Of a DNA stretch of 45,157 nt, positions 29,401 through 36,790 are shown in pieces. Each line of letters opens with the position of its first letter. Within the stretch, counting starts at the first letter, position 1. A program made the position numbers and the translations under genes. Under the pieces are notes generated by a model that made no database searches, was not told the origin of the DNA, and saw nothing but the letters and a program-made list of their open reading frames with translations. This DNA comes from Nemertoderma westbladi (taxonomy: Eukaryota; Xenacoelomorpha; Nemertodermatida; Nemertodermatidae): positions 1 through 45,157 of the forward strand of contig JAUCBJ010005823.1 in the NCBI GenBank assembly GCA_032718475.1, given 5' to 3'.

Positions 29401-30771
29401 TACAGGAGGAGTACAGGAGGAGTACTCTCTCACTTACTTTTCCTCCTTTATATTAATAATCTACCTAATGCCACTTACTATCCACTCTATTCGCTGATGA
29501 TAAGACACTCTTCCAATCCGGCAACAATATAACTCGTTTAACCAATAATATTAATTCTGAATTAAATAACGTTGCTGATTGGCTGATTGAAAATCGTCTA
29601 TCACTAAATCTAAAATTCTAAATCTAAATTCTAACCAAAACAGTAAACGAAATGCAACGATTTTACCCTGGAGAGGATGATTTCTGATGCGTCGAAAGTC
29701 CCCACTTGGAGTTCCAAATAGATTAATGACATTGAAAATATATTACCACGTCCATAACACGTTGATCACCTGACATTCTCTATTCTAGACTGGAATCAAT
29801 TAAGTAACTGTCATTTTATAACTGCATTATAAATTGGTGTCTCAGTTTATTAGGGGTTTATCGGTTTCTCTAATATTACTGCACTAACATTAAACTTTAT
29901 TAATAAGGGTATATTTTTTTACTTTATCGATTGTATTATATTTAATTATATTTACTTACATATAGAGTTATGTCACCTCTAGATGAAAAAATCTAAACAA
30001 ACATTAACAATCGATTGACCAGCCCACCTACCTAATATTCACTTGTTTGTATAAGAAATCCAATAGATTAGCCAGTTCCATGACATCATCCACCACTCTG
30101 TCAGTGTTCCCTTCATATTCGCCCTCGAACAAATAATAATCAATAAAGATACAGAGTTCTATAAATTTATCGTAAGTTTGCGTTGAAGATCTCGATTTCC
30201 TTACAGACTTGGTGACGTATTCGAATTCCGGAAGTTTGTATTTAGTTTCAGTATCGTCTGAACAATAGTTAACTTTGCCGCCATCCTGAAAATAGCTGCG
30301 GCTAATAACTTGTACACCACATTTGTTTGTCTCAATTCTTAGAATTTGTCGGTTTTTTAGAATAATAGTTCCCTTGACAACGCAGTGACATAAGCTGACC
30401 ACCGCTTTAGATGATTCATCACCAACAAGGTAACCTTGGTAATGGCAATGACTACTCCCAACTGGATGTTGCTTGGCAACTGTACGACCATTACGAGATG
30501 ACAAATAAAGTGTCTTGGAGAACATATCTTGGTGGGTTTGCATTAGTTTAATCTCGTAAAATAATTTGCCCGAAGACAATTTCAATTCAAGCGATTGCGG
30601 GTATTGAGTTGTGGAATTGTTGCATTTGAATTTTGGGTTAAATTCCGCAGAAAATGTAAATTTATCGTCGCAACTTGTACCTTCTGCATAAGAATGAGGA
30701 ACAATTGTTGCTGCCGAAGACAGGATACAAAGCAGATAAATTATAGAAATTATTGACAAAAATGCCATCAC
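21089..30771 (-). CDS. ADAM metalloprotease with two Ig-like domains (4 exons, 1,116 aa)
   Basis: Exons: 30771-30032, 25693-25583, 25369-25188 and 23406-21089. All junctions are GT/AG and in phase, and the total of 3,351 nt gives 1,116 residues plus stop. Predicted cell-surface sheddase. Residues 1-20 are a signal peptide. The prodomain (about 30-185) has HCHYQGY at 108 and a cysteine-switch-like NKCGV (Cys151). RKSR 191-194 is a minimal furin site. The reprolysin domain spans about 198-400, with the zinc site HEMGHNLGLRH at 338-348 split by an intron and the Met-turn CVM at 364-366. The zinc and catalytic residues are all present, so it should be active. Then come disintegrin (about 411-485), Cys-rich (about 495-635), EGF (641-668), a Ser/Thr stalk (about 672-748), two Ig-like domains (about 750-852 and 853-945), the membrane span (973-993), and a tail with PRQPPPPLPR and a C-terminal NPSY. 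Ordinary ADAMs lack Ig domains. The ortholog cannot be named. Confidence 0.93.
24598..24670 (+). repeat. Dispersed repeat copy (partner at 519-605)
   Basis: 'TTATTGTTTTGGTTAGAATA', 'CGTGCCACTGTAA', 'TTAACATTGAG', followed 70-80 bp later by a run of 21 C. Same order and orientation as at 519-644. Confidence 0.6.
24743..24763. repeat. Poly-C homopolymer (21)
   Basis: Uninterrupted C21 inside ADAM intron 3. Confidence 0.95.
24850..25110 (+). repeat. Dispersed repeat, copy 3 of 3 (partial)
   Basis: Related to 14,094-14,545 and 14,814-15,275: 'TTTGCGCCAA', 'CTGAAATTTTCACCTTTGGGG', 'TTCGCTGAATTCATTTCCGA' and 'TGTTTGATGGAATATAGGCTG'. It ends close to exon 3 of the ADAM gene. Confidence 0.6.
25188..25369 (-). 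CDS. ADAM exon 3: first two zinc histidines
   Basis: 182 bp, acceptor ATATTTAG|A, donor TTTAG|GTTTGT, ending in phase 1 within the Gly of HEMGHNLG. It includes the usual 'G-M-C-x-x-R-S' block (GMCQDRSSSG). The intron that follows happens to continue in frame as LLHT, which imitates the next residues of the motif. The splice to exon 4 gives LRHYD with the expected downstream CYC, and is preferred. Confidence 0.9.
25583..25693 (-). CDS. ADAM exon 2: protease core strands
   Basis: 111 bp, acceptor TTATCTTAG|G, donor GA|GTGAGT, phase 2 at both ends. It encodes IALACIHIWNNGNPIEISVI and onward, aligning with the IVLVGLEVW region of typical ADAM proteases. It is too short to stand out by length but is fixed by phase and content. 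Confidence 0.9.
26003..28087. repeat. 37-bp minisatellite, ~56 copies, in ADAM intron 1
   Basis: Tandem unit of 37 bp containing GTAAGGAGCAGGTGGCCTAC and AGTAAGTTGGTAGCACA. Common variants are 'CGAGGAGCAAGTAGGCCTAC' (39 bp, at least six times) and 'GTTAAAGGAGCAGG'. The copy number is array length divided by period. On the plus strand each unit contains AG|GTAAGT-like and CAG|TAAG sequences; on the gene's own minus strand there are CTTACTGT stretches. The array abuts the RT fragment directly. Confidence 0.97.
28092..28263 (+). pseudogene. Non-LTR retrotransposon RT, 5' part
   Basis: The open plus-strand frame reads FFPKSLQIAKMIPSFKTEDP, then NNYRPISLLPILSKTFEQ, the classic N-terminal fingers block of jockey/CR1-like reverse transcriptases. 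It continues to MSNS, where it is cut by the 859-bp insertion and resumes at 29,132 with QYGFRPKTSTSHAL. The 5' part (endonuclease, ORF1) is missing; the minisatellite takes its place. Confidence 0.9.
28264..29122. mobile_element. 859-bp foldback transposon with 9-bp target duplication
   Basis: Flanked by CAAATTCTC on both sides (28,255-28,263 and 29,123-29,131). Removing the insert and one CAAATTCTC restores the RT reading frame exactly, so the boundaries are firm. The element is almost entirely palindromic. Outer arms share AAGTCATATCTGAACC and TCTCGAGAATTATACCAAAT. Inner arms share AGCTCACCTCTACCGGT, 'CAGTTGGGATAC'-type and GTATTGGGGACT blocks. The central loop (about 28,745-28,805) has AGCAGTTCGATCCC, a B-box-like sequence. 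No protein is encoded. A 9-bp duplication with long inverted repeats fits Mutator-like or foldback elements. Confidence 0.93.
29123..29635 (+). pseudogene. Non-LTR retrotransposon RT, 3' part
   Basis: Continues the RT after the foldback: QYGFRPKTSTSHAL, AIYIDL then a one-base slip then KKASDTINHKIL (motif A with its Asp), ITSFLSSRLQ, an 11-bp expansion where the GVPQGS block should be, LLFLLYINNLPNA, and FADDKTLF (motif C). It ends after 'ENRLSLNL' near 29,620, before the RNase H or thumb end. It is inactive: at least two frame breaks, the expansion and the insertion. The orientation is opposite to the host ADAM gene. Confidence 0.9.
29371..29425. repeat. 11-bp tandem expansion inside the RT
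   Basis: Five copies of AGGAGGAGTAC at the position of the conserved GVPQGS motif. The unit resembles the coding sequence for G-V, so it probably expanded from it. Confidence 0.9.
30032..30771 (-). CDS. ADAM exon 1: signal peptide, prodomain, start of protease
   Basis: Starts at ATG 30,771 (MMAFLSIISIIYLLCILSSA, a clear signal peptide) and ends in phase 2 at ATTAG|GTAGGT, a strong donor. The ATG is near a second Met; either could be used. It ends in 'FLYKQVNI', the usual first helix of the reprolysin domain. Confidence 0.92.
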
Positions 30772-31394
30772 TCTTGTTTAACTCATCATTAATCATTCAT
30801 GCTACCCTTGGTTGGCATAATATAGTGTGACATTGACTGACTTCCATTGTACAGGGTCGATAACTACATGACGTCATCTTTATGTTGTGTGCTACAGTAG
30901 TTCGCCATTATCGTAGAAAAAAAACGATTCACTAAATACGGTAGTTTGCGAAAGTTGTAAATTTTACCAAATTTTAGTAATTTAAAGTTTCGACTGAAAC
31001 TAAAGACACCGAGGGAATAAACAAATTTAAGTTGAAGGTGAAATTTTACAAACCTGTACAAGTTTATGTTAATAAATCTATTAAATTTTTTTATGTTGTG
31101 TCGTGTCGTGTGTTTGTTATGAGTTTTTTTTGTAATTTTTTTTGTAAGTTTTCTTTATAATTTTGGCGAAATTATAAAAGGTTGGATCATAAACAAACGG
31201 TGTGGGGGACTTCGCCCCACACCCCAGAGTTATTAAAACACGTTTAATTAATGAGATATCAAATCAATGAATATTATAATTTAAAGTATACCAACTACTG
31301 TATGTACAGTATAACATCAGTAAAGCAACAACTCACTGATAAATTTATTTTTCTTGTATTAATTTATCTTGTAACGATAAAACCTATCAGCTGT
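30772..31394. other. Upstream region of the ADAM gene
   Basis: AT-rich and would hold the ADAM promoter. A 9-bp-stem hairpin, GGTGTGGGG-GACTTCG-CCCCACACC, lies at 31,199-31,223. No other site was recognised. Confidence 0.45.
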
Positions 31395-31730
31395 CTACAA
31401 AGGGATTCCATCAAATACAAAGAGCCACGCCCGTAAAAGTGCCCCGAAGCGGTTTTCCATCCACCGACGGCGAGTGGCTGTTTCTATATAATTGACATTG
31501 TTTGCCCATCCAGGAGCCTCCAATGGATCTAACGCTTCTTCTGATGCCATGGTAACTCGTGGATAGGTGCCACACCCGAAAATGGACTCTTTTTGAGCAT
31601 CTCTGTTTTTTAAAGAAACAAGATTCTTGAAAATCGCATGAAAGTTGACATTATTATCTTTTTCCTGAACTGACGCCTCATACATAAAAAAAAAGTAAAT
31701 GTGATTGTCCTTCTGCATATACCTGCACAA
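31395..31730 (-). CDS. Possible exon or gene remnant, unrecognised
   Basis: An open minus-strand frame whose second half is clearly richer in GC than its surroundings and reads like protein (ALDPLEAPGWANNVNYIETA, then RRRWMENRFGALLRAWLFVF). The beginning follows an A-rich stretch and may be intron. An AG acceptor (TTTAAAAAACAG) lies inside at about 31,609. It is on the same strand as the ADAM gene and upstream of its signal peptide, so it is more likely a separate exon or a decayed gene than part of the ADAM. Function unknown. Confidence 0.3.
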   Translation of the reverse strand: MCRYMQKDNHIYFFFMYEASVQEKDNNVNFHAIFKNLVSLKNRDAQKESIFGCGTYPRVTMASEEALDPLEAPGWANNVNYIETATRRRWMENRFGALLRAWLFVFDGIPL

Positions 31731-31768
31731 TAGCAGGTAATTATTTTTTGATTTTATGGTAAATGGGA

Positions 31769-31786
31769 GGGGGGGGGGGGGGGGGG
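31769..31786. repeat. Poly-G homopolymer (18)
   Basis: Uninterrupted G18 just outside the open frame described at 31,395-31,730. Confidence 0.95.
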
Positions 31787-31909
31787 TGTAGTACTAGTTA
31801 TAAATGTACTGGGTTGGATGTCAATATTTTATTTAGTAGAAAATTTAATTAGGAAAAATTAGTAGAACATTTAATATAGATTATTACAACACCACAGACT
31901 TAAGGCCTA

Positions 31910-33011
31910 TTAACCCTTAAACTGGTGAAAACTCATATATGAGTTTTGGGAGGGCCAATTCCACTTGGTGGGAATTTTTCTAATGGTAGTATCTGACTTG
32001 GTGAAAACTCATATGTGAGTTCATGAGCCAACGTCTGTACTTAGTAGAGATTATATTTTTCTGCTACTCCTCCTTGGTGAGAGTTTTTCTTATATTTATC
32101 AAGTTAAAAAAAATCTTATGTTAATTTAATAATTGAATATCATTTTGGAATTCATAAATTGATAAATTCATGAAAAGAATGGAATGAAAATTATTCGTAC
32201 ATTCTATGAATGAAAAAAACTAAGTGTTTAAAATTTTTTTAATTAAATGAAATGTAAATCAAGAAATTTCTTAGATTTTTCAATTAATAATAATGTAATG
32301 AATGTAAATAATTCCGGGCCACTAGTTTCAGAAATCCGAAATTTAGATATTTTACCATCGTTTATTGAGATTTGGGCTTGTTGTGATGTTAACAATCGCT
32401 GCGCTCGTACTTTAAATCTCCCAACTCGTGCAGTCAGAGAGCACAAATTGCATTTAGCTGCGCTTTGAAAATGTTGTCAAAAACTGGATCTTAACAGTAT
32501 TTTTTTTATCGACTAAGATTAATTACTTTAAAATAACTGTGAATTAGTTCAAACATTAAATTAGCGATAGACTGCGTAATTTTCAACTTCAGAGGCCGTT
32601 ATATATATATCACTGAAAGAGGAGAAAAAGACATTTAACCTGGTTCTTATAGTTTGTTTCTGTGACTTTTTAATGATGAAATGGCCATTACTTGCAATTA
32701 GACAATTTTCCCACGCTTTACTACCGTGTTGTTTAGCATATACTGATCGTCTGGTGGCGATTCAACTACTGTTATGAAACTCATCAACAATGGGCCTGTT
32801 GACGTTGACAGAAAAATCAATGCTACCGGTACATTCCTGACAGCTGATAAACAAAAGTATAGCCAAAACTCATAATGAGTTTTTACCAAGTCAGAATAGA
32901 TTTCATCAATAATTCCCACCTAGTACAACTGACAATCGCAGAACTCATATTTGAGATTCCACCAAGTGGAGATCGGATTTTAGAAAAATCCTCACCAGTT
33001 TAAAGGGTTAA
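31910..33011. mobile_element. piggyBac-like nonautonomous element (1,094 bp, TTAA ends)
   Basis: The element starts at 31,914 and ends at 33,007, flanked by TTAA on both sides (31,910-31,913 and 33,008-33,011). Ends: TTAACCCTTAAACTGGTGA on the left, and the complement of TTAACCCTTTAAACTGGTGA on the right. TTAA targets and CCC-starting ends are hallmarks of piggyBac transposons. Subterminal palindromes ACTCATATATGAGT and variants occur at least four times, each near an ACTTGGTG copy (31,929, 32,007, about 32,868 and 32,942), and could be transposase-binding sites. The interior shows no transposase that I can recognise. Confidence 0.85.
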
Positions 33012-33215
33012 TGTGTAGAAGCTGTGGCATTTTCTATTTCCGAAAATGTGATATCGTATGTGGGGCTGGAGATGTCATTGAGCACTGTGGGAGACACACG
33101 ACAGTCATCAGTTTCCAGTTTCCATTAAGTCGAATACTCGATCACTACTGAACAGTTTCTCTAAATGAGCCCCCAACCCCCCGGCGATCACCTGGAGATT
33201 CTGATGTTACCTTGG

Positions 33216-33445
33216 TAGTACAAATTTGCGCCGCCACAACTCCCTATCACCCCTGACATTTGCTAGATCATCCGCATCTTCAAGGCCAGTGTCCTTTAAG
33301 ATGCGTCTCAAGAAAGTCATGGGCTGTACAACCATGCTTCACTCCATGAGGCTGCCAAAGTACAAGATTATGCACTGGCTGGTTCTCACGGCGAAAGCAA
33401 TGTCCTGCAAAGCGGAGGCGGCTTTGTTCTAGTATAAAGCTTGGG
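33216..33445 (-). pseudogene. Retrotransposon C-terminus fragment, copy 1
   Basis: The minus strand includes FLRRILKDTGLEDADDLAN and 'DRELWRR', the end of a non-LTR retrotransposon polyprotein, with GHCFRRE-type sequence before it. Same family as copies 2 and 3. Confidence 0.75.
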
Positions 33446-33597
33446 GGAACCAATGAGAGACACCTCCAATGCTAAATAGTGTCTGGTTGGAGATGTGTGC
33501 ATTGTACTTGGCATAGTGAACTACTACTACTACGATCGGCATGCTGCATTGCAGCTGCATTATATATATATTACATATATATTAAGAATGCTGTGCT

Positions 33598-34045
33598 GGC
33601 TTGTCGATAAAATTGCACCGCCACAACTCCCTATCACCCATGACATTTGCTAGATCATCCGCATCTTCAAGGTCAGTGTCCTTTAGGATGCGTCCCAAGA
33701 ATGTCATGGACTGTGCTTGTTTCTGAGCTGTTTCTGATCATGCTGAGCATGCTTATTCACTCCATGAGGTCGCCAAACCAGAAGATTATGCACTGGCTGG
33801 TCCTCACGGCGAAAGCAATGTCCTGCAAAGCGGAGGCGGTTCCGTTCAAGTGTCAAGCTAGGGGAGATTAATGGAACACCTCCAATGCTGTATAGAGTTT
33901 GATTGGATATGTGTTCATTGTACTTGACAGAGTGAACCCGGCGCAGCATTCTTGTGAAAGTGCCACCCAGAGATTTGGTATCCTCTGCAGTTAGAGCCCA
34001 GCACGGACTCCCATATAAGAGTACTGGTACTACTGCTGCCATAAA
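33598..34045 (-). pseudogene. Retrotransposon C-terminus fragment, copy 2 (longest)
   Basis: Open for 112 codons on the minus strand (34,042-33,704): VLLYGSPCWALT, then TRMLRRVHSVKY, then RNRLRFAGHCFRREDQPVHN and LLVWRPHG. This 'LLYGSExW...RMLR...RLRFAGHCxR...LLxWxP' pattern is the domain after the RT in RTE-like and related non-LTR elements. The polymerase itself is missing. Confidence 0.85.
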
Positions 34046-34301
34046 TAATCGAACCTTAGGTTACGTTTAAGATAACGAACAATTAATACGCAAGCATAAA
34101 AATCAGAATAATAAATAAAAATTAGAGTAGGTACCCAACTAACTCAGAAATAATAACTAATAACAGTGTAATTATAGATTTCTTAAATGGGCAATGTCGT
34201 TGCGGGACAACAATCTTTAAAACACTACTCACTTGGTTAAAATCTATTAACAATCTATGGGAGCATTTGAAAATCGTATTAGACATGTTTTCCTACTACT
34301 A

Positions 34302-34570
34302 GGATCGGCATGCTGCATTGCAGCTGCATTTTTAATAATGCTGTGCCGGTTTGTCATCAAAATTGCGCCGCCACAACTCTCTATCACCCATGACATTTGC
34401 TAGATAATCCGCAACTTCAAGGCCAGTGTCCTTTAAGATGCGTCTCAAGAAAGTCATGGGCTGCCCACCATGCTTATTCACTCCACGAGGCCGTCAAAGC
34501 ACAAGATTATGCACTGGCTGGTCCTCACGGCGAAAAAAATGTCCTGCAAAGCGGAGGCGGCTCTGACTAC
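34302..34570 (-). pseudogene. Retrotransposon C-terminus fragment, copy 3
   Basis: Short copy of the same region. It begins, as copy 2 does at 33,533, with ATCGGCATGCTGCATTGCAG, so copies 2 and 3 share a junction and a period of about 770 bp. It is truncated near the start of the satellite-side sequence. Confidence 0.75.
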
Positions 34571-36379
34571 ATCTTTAGCGGCAGTTGATTTGCTTAATCA
34601 ATAGGCCCATTGAGCATCCGCTACTGCCTTTCTTCAGTTCTGTATTAGTTCTGAATCTATTGGAGACCCAGATAGTTTTGTTTCACACAAGGATTCTTCA
34701 CGGCAGGGCAGTCAGGCTGAGTGGAGGACTTCTGTTCTGCATACAAAAAGACGATGGTGAGTTATGGAAAGGATGCACCGTGAGGTATTGACACTCACGA
34801 AGAGGTCCAATACGTCTTCCATACTTGAATATGATGTGACTATGATATACCTGTGTCGGTATACAGTTCCCATAACTTATGATCACTAGAGCCTGTTTCG
34901 GTATACAGTTCCCATCACTTATGATCACTGCGGGGCCTGTGTCGGTATACAGTTCACATCACTTATGATCACTGTGGGGCCTGTGTCGGTATACAGTTCC
35001 CATCACTTATGATCACTGCGGGGCCTGTGTCGGTATACAGTTCCCATCACTTATGATCACTGATCACTTATGATAACTGGAGCCTCGTGTCGGTATACAG
35101 TTCCCATCACTTATGATCACTGGGGCCTGTGTCGGTATACAGTTCCCATCACTTATGATCACTGGAGCCTGTGTCGGTATACAGTTCATACAGTTCCCTT
35201 CACTTATGATCACTGCGGGGCCTGTGTCGGTATACAGTTCACATCACTTATGATCACTGCGGGGCCTGTGTCGGTATACAGTTCCCCTCACTTATGATCA
35301 CTGGAGCCTGTGTCGGTATACAGTTCCCATCACTTATGATCACTGGAGCCTGTGTCGGTATACAGTTCCCATCACTTATGATCACTGGAGCCTGTGTCGG
35401 TATACAGTTCACATCACTTATGATCACTGCGGGGCCTGTGTCGGTATACAGTTCCCATCACTTATGATCACTGGGACCTGTGTCGGTATACAGTTCCCAT
35501 CACTTATGATCACTGGGGCCTGTGTCGGTATACAGTTCCCATCACTTATGATCACTGCGGGGCCTGTGTCGGTATACAGTTCCCATCACTTATGATCACT
35601 GGGACCTGTGTCGGTATACAGTTCCCATCACTTATGATCACTGGGGCCTGTGTCGGTATACAGTTCACATCACTTATGATCACTGGAGCCTGTGTCGGTA
35701 TACAGTTCCCATGACTTATGATCACTGCGGGGCCTGTGTCGGTATACAGTTCCCATCACTTATGATCACTGCGGGGCCTGTGTCGGTATACAGTTCCCAT
35801 CACTTATGATCACTGATCACTTATGATAACTGGAGCCTCGTGTCGGTATACAGTTCCCATCACTTATGATCACAGGGGCCTGTGTCGGTATACAGTTCCC
35901 ATCACTTATGATCACTGGAGCCTGTGTCGGTATACAGTTCCCATCACTTATGATCACTGCGGGGCCTGTGTCGGTATACAGTTCACATCACTTATGATCA
36001 CTGCGGGGCCTGTGTCGGTATACAGTTCCCATCACTTATGATCACTGGAGCCTGTGTCGGTATACAGTTCCCATCACTTATGGTCACTGGAGCCTGTGTC
36101 GGTATACAGTTCCCATCACTTATGATCACTGGAGCCTGTGTCGGTATACAGTTCACATCACTTATGATCACTGGAGCCTGTGTCGGTATACAGTTCCCAT
36201 CACTTATGATCACTGGAGCCTGTGTCGGTATACAGTTCACATCACTTATGATCACTGCGGGGCCTGTGTCGGTATACAGTTCCCATCACTTATGATCACT
36301 GCGGGGCCTGTGTCGGTATACAGTTCACATCACTTATGATCACTGCGGGGCCTGTGTCGGTATACAGTTCCCATAACTT

Positions 36380-36790
36380 ATGATCACTGGGGCTTGTGTC
36401 GGTATACAGTTCCCATCACTAATGATCACCGGAGCCTGTGTCGGTATACAGTTCACATCACTTATGATCACTGCGGGGCCTGTGTCGGTATACAGTTCCC
36501 ATCACTTATGATCACTGCGGGGCCTGTGTCGGTATACAGTTCCCATAACTTATGATCACTGGGGCTTGTGTCGGTATACAGTTCCCATCACTAATGATCA
36601 CCGGAGCCTGTGTCGGTATACAGTTCACATCACTTATGATCACTGCGGGGCCTGTGTCGGTATACAGTTCACATCACTTATGATCACTGCGGGGCCTGTG
36701 TCGGTATACAGTTCCCATAACTTATGATCACTGGGGCTTGTGTCGGTATACAGTTCCCATCACTAATGATCACCGGAGCCTGTGTCGGTA
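36380..36790. repeat. Higher-order repeat, four-unit (~173 bp)
   Basis: The marker AATGATCACCGGAGCC recurs near 36,421, 36,594 and 36,768, each followed by similar unit order. This shows recent amplification of a block of four satellite units. Confidence 0.8.

Larger units (their letters stand above)
25694..30031 (-). other. ADAM intron 1 (4.34 kb, mostly repeats)
   Basis: GTAGGT...TATCTTAG. It carries the 37-bp minisatellite, a split retrotransposon RT segment in the opposite orientation to the gene, and a foldback element inside that segment. Unique sequence is left only at the two ends (25,694-26,000 and 29,640-30,031). Confidence 0.85.

Noticed and set aside
31199-31223. Hairpin resembling a bacterial-type terminator
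   Set aside because: It has no U-tract and the genome is eukaryotic; it is noted only as an inverted repeat upstream of the ADAM gene.
34698-34928. Open frame spanning the junction of unique DNA and satellite
   Set aside because: Its repetitive half is satellite and its other half has no resemblance to a protein.
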